From positions 48,915,001 to 48,979,000 of the forward strand of contig CM074858.1 in NCBI GenBank assembly GCA_037501455.1: 64,000 nucleotides of DNA, given 5' to 3'. This document shows positions 24,215-33,969 of this stretch, piece by piece. Both the position numbers and the translations under genes were made by a program. The notes below the pieces were generated by a model that was given only the letters and a program-made list of their open reading frames with translations, was not told where the DNA came from and made no database searches. The stretch's first letter is position 1. Each line of letters begins with the position of its first letter. This DNA comes from Lantana camara. Taxonomy: Eukaryota > Streptophyta > Magnoliopsida > Lamiales > Verbenaceae.

Positions 24215-25191
24215 ATTCCCTCCCCCTTAAGAGGACCTGGTCCCCAGGTCCACTCTCGAGTTCGGAACTTAAAACAACAATGAGAGAGCTCCGTCTCTCA
24301 AACAAGCAATGAGACCACCCCGTCTCTCAAGCAAGCAATGAGAGAACCTCGTCTCCCCAACAAGCAATGATAGAACCCCGTCTCTCACTCACACAAAATA
24401 ACAACTCAAGAGAACAATTATAAACACATTTATATAGTTATCACATAAGAAGCAAGTAGAGCAAGATCAATTACATCAATCCCCGATCATTTAAAAACAA
24501 CTTGCAATTAACAAGGAATTATATACGTCAATAATGCAATTCCATGATACACATGCTACGCATGGTTAAGTGTACCGTTCATCGTTGCTTTAGCAAACGT
24601 CTATAGTGGTAATCCGTTTCAACTCTGGATTTGATGTTGGAGGTTCTTTTGCCTATGGTGTCCTGCCGGAAAATGCCCGACGTACTCAATACTTCCATGA
24701 TTACTCGGCCTTCATTCTACAATTGATTCCCTTATCTTTACTAGCCATCACAATCCGTTACTCCGCTCTTGAGTGTGTGCTCGCCTGTAACCTAATTAAC
24801 TCGTTTCTCATTACAAATGGTACCCGGTTCCTTAATTACTTGATCTAATCATTATTACTCGAATCATAGTCCTCAATCCTGATAGTGTTTCCAGTTCATT
24901 ATGGAAAACAACCGACAATCCGTATTCTCTTTTGTTTAAACTATGTATTCCTTCCTGGGTATTCCACTTCCCCGCTCGGTTAAATTAACTCTTACTTTGT
25001 TCATCACAAAATGTGATAATTTGATCGGCATCACCTATTCGATGCCTTCCCTTACTAAACCCTTCTCGAATACTTAACTTTAACTCTTGATGCGCTTACC
25101 ACTTCCAATATTATTCTGGAAGTTTTACCCCATCTTATCCATTAAGTTTTCAACTCTTTGAATCTGTATCTTCATCTATCAAGGCACTTGT
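24215..25191 (-). other. LARD-L internal region, 3' end
   Basis: On the minus strand this leads into the polypurine tract (TTAAGGGGGAGGGAA, 24216-24230). Upstream of it lie a perfect 8-bp hairpin GGACCTGG/CCAGGTCC (24233-24251) and the four-copy array at 24275-24388. The remainder (24390-25191) is AT-rich without any frame or motif I recognise; an 80-codon frame at 24606 has no recognisable domain. It is cut at 25191 by Copia-C, whose TSD is CTTGT (25187-25191 and 38236-38240). Confidence 0.7.
24275..24388 (-). repeat. Four-copy hairpin array before the LARD-L polypurine tract
   Basis: Units of about 30 bases built on CAAGCAATGAGAGAACCCCG then TCTCTC. The minus strand reads GAGAGACGGGG...CTCTCAT, so each unit can fold on itself. 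The same array, on the plus strand, precedes the polypurine tract of TRGAG-K (62567-62668). Confidence 0.8.
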
Positions 25192-26908
25192 TGTTAAGAA
25201 TAGTACCGTAGAAAGCCGATTGTATATCCGCTTTGTGCTTTTCCTTATTGTAATCACAGACAATCTTTGAATAAAATAACGTATTGAGGCAACACTTCTT
25301 TATATGCTCTTGTTTGGTATGCGTTTACTTTAGTTGTGCATGTATGAGAACTCCCCTAATCCTGATGACTTTAGGACTCTACCATTTAGGTGAAATGGTT
25401 CATGAAACGAGCCCTATATCACATAAGTCATGATTAGTAAAATGCTCCAAGCCGATGAGTCCTACAGACTGTGGGAGTGTCAACCTGACTCCTCTAAGGC
25501 TTGCTTGTGGGATCACGCCCATAAGAAGGACCACCTTATTTCATGGAGGTGCAAAGTGTATAGTTGATACGTGCGTAATACATGAGGGTGCTTACTTTAA
25601 TAAGTAAGTTCACTGAGGTGCCCTGTGTGAGAAGATTCCTAAATGGGAAAGAAAGTTTGTATTTCAGGAAATGGAAACTTCCAGATTAGGAAATATCTCA
25701 CGAGTCATTGATGTGATCAATTGATCCTTAAGACTTGAGGTTCCTTGTCACTTTATGAGTTAACTCTGTAGTCTTAGGTATAAGCTTTAAAGGGTGTCGC
25801 CTTAGACAACTGATTCAAGGCTTATGCTGGGGCTGCACAAGTGATTCATGAAAGTGAATTAGAATCAAGAAATGACCTACACTTGCATTTGCAAGGTGAT
25901 CTCTTATTGTGTAAGTCATTCATATGCCATATGGAGTCCTTGGCCAAGGCAGTAGATCAAGACATCAAGAAAAGGGTTTCTTGGATTGAGATCAAATGGA
26001 TATGAAATGAACTTAGCTTTAAGATCGGATTATTAGGGTTCTGATTATTCCTTTACCCTAGATCTTGGTTGAGAGATAGTAAGTAGGAAGAATGTATCTC
26101 ACATGAATCAATGACTTAAAGGTTCTGTCGAATCTCAACATTCCAATTCAGCTAGGGGTTAAACAGCTATTGCTAGACTATGGTCGTTTAATCTGTGCAC
26201 TGATTAATTAATTAGTGAATTAATTAATTAGGTTCACTACTAATTGAATTGAAAACCTAGAGGGTCACACAGAACAACTTGGTTACATGAGTTGAGGCTT
26301 TAAAATGATTAAACGAGTTAATCGGGCCGAGAGGGTTCCACACATGTGAAACCACATGTGTGGGTCACGTGAGGGACACGTGTCATTATGACATGTGTCT
26401 CACGTGAATATATATATATTGTATATATATATTAAATAATTAATTTTTTAATTATTTAATAGACTTTGGTTTAATTTTGAATTAAAAAGAAAGTCTAATT
26501 TCGGAGAAAAATAATCTAGTTAATTAATTAGATAAAATAAGTTATTTATTTTAAATAAATAAAGTATAAAATTATCCAAAAATAGTTTGGATATTTTAGC
26601 TCTCTTGAAAGTTGATTTGAATTTGAATTCAAAGTCAAAGTCAAAATTACTTGATGATCAAGTAATAGGAGAGAGGGACCAAATCCTTAGTCCATGAGGA
26701 CTAGGAATTTCGGCCACTCCATTCTTATAAATAGGGGAGCTCGAGTTGCGAGAAGAGCGTTGTTGGGTGGCTTGAAACGCTTCAAGAAAGACAATTAAGA
26801 AAGTAAGTTTCTAATTCCTTCGAATTTGGATACACGATTACGAGTCCAAGATCCTTTTGTTGGAAAAATTTTAAATTTTCGCTGCTTTCTGATTCGTGTT
26901 TTCCATCA
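25192..26908 (+). repeat. Copia-C 5' LTR
   Basis: It begins TGTTAAGAATAGTACC and ends TTTTCCATCA just before the primer binding site, 1717 bases. Compared with the 3' LTR it lacks about 215 bases between GGGGAGCTCGAG and GCGAGAAGAGC (the segment present at about 37860-38075). A cluster of CACGTG-type motifs lies at 26340-26408, a TATA box at 26726, and AT-rich runs at 26405-26600. Confidence 0.92.
26726..26733 (+). promoter_or_regulatory. TATA box of the Copia-C 5' LTR
   Basis: TATAAATA, in the context CTTATAAATAGGGGAGCTCG, lies about 180 bases before the LTR end. The 3' LTR has TATAAATC at 37842-37849. Both the motif and its place fit an RNA polymerase II promoter in the LTR. Confidence 0.65.
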
Positions 26909-26910
26909 AG

Positions 26911-26922
26911 TGGTATCAGAGC
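26911..26922 (+). other. Copia-C primer binding site
   Basis: TGGTATCAGAGC, complementary to the initiator tRNA-Met 3' end, begins two bases after the 5' LTR. Confidence 0.92.
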
Positions 26923-27205
26923 CACCTCGTTAATCGTGTTTCTGATTCGTCTCAATTATACTGAATTTGGTAGAAATTCTTAGGCTTGACGCGATTGAGT
27001 ATTTGTAATTGTTTTAGAGACCCTGAATTACGAAACTTTATTTTTTCCTGAAAGTTTCTGAAAATTGGTTTATACAAAATTTAATTTTTGGAAAAACTAT
27101 TTTAGATTTGAAACTGTATAAACTGTTTTTGGATTTCTTGGATTGGTTTTGCTTTTGAACAAAAACACGAAACGGAAACCCGGATTACGACGAACATGCG
27201 AAACC

Positions 27206-27400
27206 CCGCGCGCGAAGGCATCGCGCGCGGGAGCTTCGCGTTCTGCCGCCGCCTCTCCAAGGCGCGTGCATGGGCGACACCGCCCAGTACCCTCCAGCAA
27301 CCGCGCAGGAGGCCTTCCAAACGCGCCTAGGCGTGCCCGCCCGAGATCGCCCAGAAGCTGGGCGATAGGACCGCGCGCGCACTCGCGCGGCCTTGGCCGC
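27206..27400 (+). repeat. Cluster of perfect GC hairpins in the Copia-C leader
   Basis: Perfect inverted repeats in a row: CCGCGCGCGA/TCGCGCGCGG (27206-27230, loop 5); AGGCGCGT/ACGCGCCT (27260-27328) enclosing TGGGCG/CGCCCA (27271-27286); ATCGCCCAG/CTGGGCGAT (27346-27366, loop 3); CCGCGCG/CGCGCGG (27371-27390); GCGGCC/GGCCGC (27387-27400, loop 2, sharing bases with the preceding stem). The flanks are strongly AT-rich. Confidence 0.85.
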
Positions 27401-28576
27401 GCTGTGCGTGCGGTCCCTTTCGTGTACGGCCTCGTTTTTTCATAATCCTTTTCATTTATCGTGCAATCCAGTCCCAATTTTTTATTTTAATTTTAAAATT
27501 TTATTTTATGAATATTTATTTTAATTTTTGAATAAAACTTAAAATTGGAATTGTTTGAGAAATAGAAACGGTTTATATTTTGGGAAATTACATCTTTGAT
27601 AAAATTATTAATTTTCAGAAATTAATTGGAATTTTATTTGTTTTGTTAATTTGGGATTTATTGAAAACTTTTATAAATAAGACTCGCATCAAGTCGTGTT
27701 TTAAGTCATTAGGACTTGAAACGGGAATTTTAATTTATTGGCTAAATTTAAATTCTCGCAAAAGCATGTTAGGTGATCATGGGTTTAGACTTACGTATGG
27801 TTTTAATTTATGCACATGGATGGTTTAAATTGGGGTTGGAGCCCTATAATTGCGTTTTTCAATTGAGGTTGGAGCCTCACTTATGTGCGTACTGTTATGT
27901 GATTTATTATGTGGCTTTCCATATTACTGTTTTTGAGGCCGGGGTATGCCCCGTGTAATTTTCTAAGGCCAATATGTAGATTGAGCCTTATTACTTTATG
28001 TCTTTTTCTTTTTATTGTAATTTGAGAGTAGAGATAGGTGGTGAGGTTTTATTTTCATTTTGGAGACAATGCACCCATGGAGTAAGATGGACCACATTCA
28101 AGTAGCAAGGAGGCCATAAGTGAAGACCCCTCAAAATGTTAGGGAGGGGAATCTCAATTGTAAAAATGTAATAGAGATAGGGCTCGTATTTTGTTACCGC
28201 TTTCCCTTATGTGATTTAAACTGTTTATGTGGCATGTATGTTAGAACTTGTGATTGTGGAGTGGCTCCCACATATGACGCATAAGATAGGTAGAACCCAT
28301 GATCATTACATGTTAGTATCATGCTAGGACATGTTATCTGTTTATGTGCTTGTTTGAAATGCATTTAAGTGTACTTGCATTAATCAAGGCTAATAAAATT
28401 GGATAACATATATGTTGGTGAAGTCGAACCGGACAACTCTCCGGTTGATTCGAAAATCCCTTTAAATATTAAGCTAATGTCGAACAAATAGGTGTTTAAT
28501 TCGAGATGCAAATTTTGAATTAAATTCCTAGCATTCCATCAATAGGTTTTAAGTTTAGTAAGTGAAGCTAGTTATT

Positions 28577-28896
28577 GTCCACGAGTCGTGGGATAGCTAG
28601 TGGAGCTTATTAGTTCTTAGTTACCTAATTGATCATTTTAAATGATCAATATTTCGTGATCAATTTTGGCAAGGGCGATGTCCGCGAGTCGTGGGTCATT
28701 CGAACTAAGTTTTGATCATGATCTTATGATTCATGGGTCTAGCTTAACGCCTAAGTAAATATGGATGTCGCACGAGTCGTGGGTCCATATTGAAAGATAG
28801 GTGATGCAAAAATAATTACTAAGAGTTCTAAAGGTGTTAGAATTGGTAGGTTGTACCTACCTAGGGTTTTACTTAGAATGTCCGCGAGTCGTGGGT
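28577..28896 (+). repeat. Four dispersed copies of GTCCGCGAGTCGTGGGT
   Basis: Copies at 28577-28593 (GTCCACGAGTCGTGGGA), 28680-28696, 28767-28784 (GTCGCACGAGTCGTGGGT) and 28880-28896. Intervals are about 90-115 bases. The intervening sequence is not repeated, so this is not a simple tandem array. Confidence 0.85.
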
Positions 28897-29101
28897 TCGA
28901 GGTAAAATGCCTAGGATCTTAGTACCCATTGGGAAACGTGTTCCTCTTAGATCTTTGGGAATTATAGATCTTTGAAAAACAGTGGGAGCTACATTTGGTT
29001 AAAGACCTTATCTTTTGTATATCGTTATAATTCAGCATGCTCACTAGTTCTCTGCTTTACCATTTAGGTCGTAGATTCTGTTATTCTCTACGTGTTTTGA
29101 A

Positions 29102-29888
29102 ATGGCAACCAAAAACCCTCTTGTATCGATCCTCGAGTCAAACAAGTTGACTGGTCCCAACTATTCTGATTGGCTGAGGAATCTAAAAATCATTTTAGAT
29201 TCTGAGAAGAGAACTTATGTTCTCTTCGAAGGGGAGCCTAGTCCCGAAAGGGAGGCTCCCACTCGGGCCGAGCGGGAAGCGATCCAGAAGTGGAAGGATG
29301 ATAATCTCCAAGCCCGTTGCCTTATGTTGGCTAACATGTCTCCAGACTTGCAAAGGCAACATGAGGCCATGGAATTTGCTTGGGAGATTTACGACCACTT
29401 AGAGCAACTTTACCGCCCTCATGAACGTGTTACAAGGTATAACACTTCAAAGGAATTGTTCCACTTGAGAATGAGGGAAGGTTCTAGTGTCCATGAGTAT
29501 GGACTCAAGTTTCTCGCCCTTACTGAGAAACTTGCTTCCATGGACATGCCACTGAAAGATGAGCTTTGAGTGGACTTGTTGCTAGCCTCGCTCCCACCAT
29601 CATTCAACCCATTTGTCCTTAACTTCAATATGAATCATCTTGGTGCTACTGTAGCTGAACTAATTCTTCAGCTTGTGACTGCTGAAAGCACGATCAACAA
29701 GGACAATAAGGTTTTGATGGTGAATGCTCCATCTTCCTCTTCTGGGCTTTCTAAAGGTAAGGGCAAGAAAGCCCAAAAGAAGAAGAAGAAACCCCTTAGG
29801 CCCACTGGTGGCGTTTCGAAGGGGAAGGCCCAAAAGAAGAAGCGTGATCAGAAAGAGGATGTTTGCTTCCATTGTGGCAAAGCGGGAC
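29102..29888 (+). pseudogene. Copia-C gag (5' part)
   Basis: The frame starts with ATG at 29102 (MATKNPLVSILESNKLTG) shortly after the leader. It shows the Copia gag fold region (GPNYSDWLRNLKIILDSEK; YRPHERVTRYNTSKELFHLR). An in-frame TGA at 29567-29569 breaks it after MDMPLKDEL. The same frame then runs on through LASLPPSFNPFVLNF, a lysine-rich stretch (KKAQKKKKK) and the start of the CCHC knuckle, VCFHCGKAG. There the coding sequence is cut by solo LTR-N. The second half of the knuckle (HWRRNCPEY) resumes at 33141 after the TSD GGGAC. Gag would form the particle and bind RNA. Confidence 0.9.
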
Positions 29889-31320
29889 TGTGACGCCCCG
29901 CTTCTCGATCAAGGTAAAGTTTGGTACGAGAGTGCACGATTTACCTTTCCTTGCATGACTTATGTGGATTTATGCCTTAATTTGATAGACATTGGTGCTT
30001 ATGTGAAAAACATGATTTACATGACTTATGTGGCTATTTGATATGATAAGTATGTGCTCGTATTGTGCTTAAAGAGTTTTGATAGCATGCTTTATGGTTA
30101 AACGAAATAATGTGCTTATTTGGATATTAAAGCATAATTTAGGGACTAAATGGTAAATTTATTTTCCAAGCCTGGAACTTGTTAGAACTTAATGAAATTG
30201 TGTAGATAATTCGATTACGAGTTCGTGGGTTCTTGAATCGCTCAATTCGGAGTTCGGACGAAGAAGTTATGGCCATTCTACGAAAAGTCAACCGTTTTAA
30301 GCCTAAATGTTGACCTGCGACCCAATTTCAATTCTGATCCAATTTGAGATCCAATTTCACTTAAATCCGACCTGTATGACCCGCTCCATGATCCTATTCA
30401 GCTGACCCAAATCAGATTATAACACCCTAAACTCATTTTACGATATTTCACAAGAGATTCAAGTTCTCTCTCCCTCACTTTTCTCTCAACCCATTCATCT
30501 TCTCTCAAGAACACCTTCAACCATTTTCAAGAGACAAGAGTGGAGACTAAAGCTGGAGATTCAGGACTAAAGAGCAAGATTCCCTCTTCCATTTTCAGCT
30601 CTTAAGGTAAGAAATGCTTGAATGCTTATGTGGGTCTTCTTCTTTAAACTTGAAGCTTGAGTTTGAAATCTAGGGTTCTTGGTTAGATGGATTAAATCCG
30701 AATTTTATGATGGAAATATGTTTCTTATGATGTTGGGAGTGATTTGATGTAAGAATTTCTTATTTTCATATTCATTTGAAGATTTCACCATTAAAGCACT
30801 TTGAAGCTTTTCATAAGAACTTATGCATGTTCATGCCCTAGCTTGTTTTAACTTGATTTGATAATGGATTCATGTTCCTTATGTGCTTTTATGAAGAATA
30901 GGATAGGTTTCCTTGAGTTTCATGCTTATTTGAAGAATCCACCATTGATGACCTTTGAAGCTTTCTTGAGAATTCTTGCATGTTTATGTTCTTGTGTGAT
31001 TTAACTTGATTTGATGATCGATTCTTGTTCCTTGAGAAATTCCATGAAAAATGTGATTAATTCCTTTGAGTTTCTTGCATGGTTGTTGATTTCACCATTG
31101 TTATGCTTGAAGCTTTCATGAAACTTGTAGAAGATGAAGTTCTTGTATGAATTGCTAGCTTTCTTGATGTTTATATGTTCCTAAGTGCTTTATTATGTAA
31201 CTTGATGATTTATGATGCTTATTTGTGGTTTTGGAAGCTTAATTTCATGTTTTGGGGTGTTTAGAACTCATTCCCGTCGAATTCCAAGTGGCTGTCACGT
31301 TTTTTTTAAGTTCTGGGCAG

Positions 31321-31443
31321 AATCCGCTAGGGTGGATTTTTGCAGTGTAAAAAATCCATGGGGGTGGATTTGAGGCAGTAGCTTCTGGACAATCTGCGAG
31401 GGTGGATTTTTTGTGAAGGAAAATCCATGGGGGTGGATTTTCC
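31321..31443 (+). repeat. Dyad-repeat module in LTR-N
   Basis: Four units on the theme AAATCCATGGGGGTGGATTT: 31321-31341 (AATCCGCTAGGGTGGATTTT), 31349-31371, 31391-31412 and 31418-31443. The same consensus appears, inverted, in Foldback-F at 48282-48342. Confidence 0.8.
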
Positions 31444-32403
31444 CCAGCCTTGTTTTCTTGATTCGTTTCACTTGTTTTGTTTCTCGTTTGTTCCTTACTT
31501 ATTTATATTATGTCTCTAATGTATTGTGACCTCGTTATATGTTGTGACATCTCATGTATACCTTATATTATGATCTTTATACCTCAATCATGTTTAAGTT
31601 ATCTTAATTGACTAAGTTATGCGTTTAATTAAATTGTGTTAAGTATGATTCATATGTCGCTTATTACTTATGACTTGGGAAATTGATATATGACTTATAT
31701 GATGCAATATGATCATAATTGCCAATCTATACCATCATTGAACATTCCTTGCACACCATTAACATATTTGCATTCATATCCAAGCCGTGCGTCGTCTTGT
31801 TGGGTTTCGAGTCGAGTCTTACCTTTGTTGGTACGTTGTCTTGTTAGGTGGTGAGTCTCCGGACGTGTAACCTTCCTTGTTCGTGCTTGATCTTCGAGGT
31901 TCTTGGTAAAGGTGAGGAGTTATAATATCAAAATGTTTTCAAAACTGTGGACACATATGGCCTCTCATATTTATTGGTTTTAAACTCCCATTTTCGAAAC
32001 GTATATGTAGGCATTATAAGCCAAGTTTTGTGAGCTTTGCTCGTATTATGGATATTTGCTTATGGAAAACGGTTTACAAGTAGAATTTGAATTGGTATAT
32101 GGGATAGGTACCCAAAATGCTATTTTGGAACTTTCATTCGAATATTATATATGTATGTGTGAGTTGTGTAGCGAGGTTATGATGTACCTTGCGAGGACGC
32201 TTGCTTGGGGTAATCGAAATTGAGCTCGGGGATGGAGGTGAGAGATATTCCGGGAAGGCAAGGGCCGACGGATGTCCTTATCCAAAGTTCCCACTGTGGA
32301 CAAGACTACTAAGACTCCGAGGAGGTTTCGGGGTTGAAGTTTTCTTGGAGAGAGCTAGGTTACATGGACCGAATTCTCCACTCAAAAGGCAAAAGGGATG
32401 CTC

Positions 32404-32424
32404 GGGGGGGGGGGGGGGGGGGGG
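32404..32424 (+). repeat. Run of 21 G
   Basis: An uninterrupted G tract within LTR-N. It could form a quadruplex, and its exact length may be unreliable in assembly. Confidence 0.85.
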
Positions 32425-33140
32425 TGCACTCCCTCGACATCAATGGCGTAAAGGTTGGATTGGTTTGATTTCTTGGTTTGGGAAGATCGGATGGAGTGCT
32501 CGTTCTCGCCGAGCCGGTTATGTGTGGTTTATGATCCATATTTTTCTAAAACTTGCATTTACTTTGAAAATAAGTTGGATCATGAACACCTTTGTTTTGA
32601 GCATGCATTAAACCCTCTTATATCACTTATATTATGTACACTTCTCCTCACCGGTTCCGTTTGAACTGATCTCCTTTACCTTTCGTGTCCGCAGGTCGTA
32701 CTTTGGAGTCTTGCTAGGCGGGGTCTTGCTTGAGAGTTGTTGTCGAGTCTAGCTTTACTTGTTGTGTCGTAATATACTTTATGTTTTACGTTCCGCTTTT
32801 GGATTTATAGATCCGGCTTGTATGATGAATTATTATGTTAGTTTGGACCGGGTTGGTCGCTAGGTTGATTTTACATTCCGTATTTTGGGCATTTTGTGCT
32901 GGACCGTGATGGTCACTTAATTGTTGAATGAATTGACTTATGCACGTATTATGTTTTGATCTAAGCTTCGGCATACTTGTGTTTTTTTTTATTCTCGCTT
33001 TGTGAGTCTAGCACCGCCTAGCTAGGTTGTTCGTTTGTCACCGCTTGCTTCGGTCTTAGCGGGTATATGGATAACAATTCTATATACAAGCTAGGTCCGT
33101 AGCGCGGGATAGGCGTGGATGCCCTCGCCGGGGCATTACA

Positions 33141-33969
33141 GGGACATTGGAGGAGAAACTGCCCAGAGTACAAGGCTACTCTAAAGAAAGGTATGTTTCT
33201 CGTTGAAATAAATCTTTCTATTAATTCTAGTTCTTGGGTATTTGATACCGGTTGTGGAACTCATATTTGTAATGATGTACAGATGCTAAGTGAAGTCCAA
33301 CAACTCAAAGAAGGAGAATGTGTCTTGAAGATCGGCGATGGTTCAAACGTTGAAGCTCGAGCTTTAGGCACAATTACATTAGATTTAGGTAGTTTTGAGT
33401 TAGTCTTAAATAAAGTCCTTTATGTACCGAGCATTATTCGTAATATAATTTCAATTCCAATTTTTGATTGTGAAGGTTATGAAATTTATATTAAGAATGG
33501 TAAATACTTTATCAAACGGAACAACTCTTCCGTTCACATCGGTACTCTAAGTAATGGACTTTATCTAACTCAGAATATCAATATTATGAATATACAACGA
33601 GAAACTAAACGTAAGAGAGATGACAAAGTTTCAGCTCCCTTATGGCACGCTAGATTAGGACACATTTCCAAGAATAGAATTAGCAAGATAAACACTTTAG
33701 GATCATTTTCTGAAAATGATCTCAAAGAGCTAACTTCTTGCGAATCCTGTCTCAAAGGAAAAATGTCCAAAGTTCCTTTTAAAGGAACTGTGGAACGTGC
33801 CACTAAGGTCTTGGATTTGATCCATACTGATGTTTGTGGACCGCTTAGTGTAAGCACTAGAAACAATCATCAGTATTTCATAACCTTTACCGACGACTTT
33901 AGTCGATATGGTTATATATACTTAATGAAGTATAAATCTGAAGCTTTTGAGAAATTCTTAGAATTTTAA
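33141..33969 (+). pseudogene. Copia-C: end of gag knuckle, protease and integrase N-terminus
   Basis: After the TSD the frame gives HWRRNCPEY (end of the CCHC knuckle). It then gives the aspartic protease active site WVFDTGCGTHIC (33235-33270) and the pre-integrase zinc region (LWHARLGHISKNRI and CESCLKGKM). The integrase core follows, with its first catalytic Asp in IHTDVCGPLS, then FTDDFSRYGYIYLM. An in-frame TAA at 33967-33969 ends the stretch; the same frame continues beyond it. Protease before integrase and RT is the Copia order. The nominal ATG at 33115 lies inside LTR-N and is not the true start. Confidence 0.92.

Larger units (their letters stand above)
26923..29101 (+). other. Copia-C long untranslated leader
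   Basis: About 2.2 kb without a supported frame before gag. It contains a sharply GC-rich hairpin cluster at 27206-27400, an AT-rich middle (27430-28550), and four copies of a 17-base motif at 28577-28896. Open frames at 27097-27477 on both strands are a by-product of GC-richness and match nothing I recognise. Such a long leader could hold packaging or translation signals; that is inference. Confidence 0.75.
29889..33140 (+). repeat. LTR-N: solo Gypsy LTR inside Copia-C gag
   Basis: It runs TGTGACGCCCCGCTTC...GGGGCATTACA, 3.25 kb, flanked by perfect TSDs GGGAC (29884-29888 and 33141-33145). No internal region exists, so the parent element was probably removed by LTR-LTR recombination. Shared LTR blocks in order: donor-like TTAAG|GTAAG (30607), dyad module (31321-31443), acceptor-like CCGCAG|GTCG (32694), GCTAGGCGGG (32713-32722) and ACCGCCTAGC (33013-33022). 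It also holds a run of 21 G at 32404-32424. The 140-codon frame at 32189 crosses this G run and has no domain. Confidence 0.92.

Noticed and set aside
27097..27477. Overlapping GC-rich open frames on both strands in the Copia-C leader
   Set aside because: They coincide with the hairpin cluster, exist in several frames at once, are Arg/Ala/Pro-rich by composition and have no motif. They are a consequence of base composition.
32189..32611. A 140-codon frame in LTR-N
   Set aside because: It spans a 21-base G run giving poly-Gly, overlaps another frame, and lies in a solo LTR.
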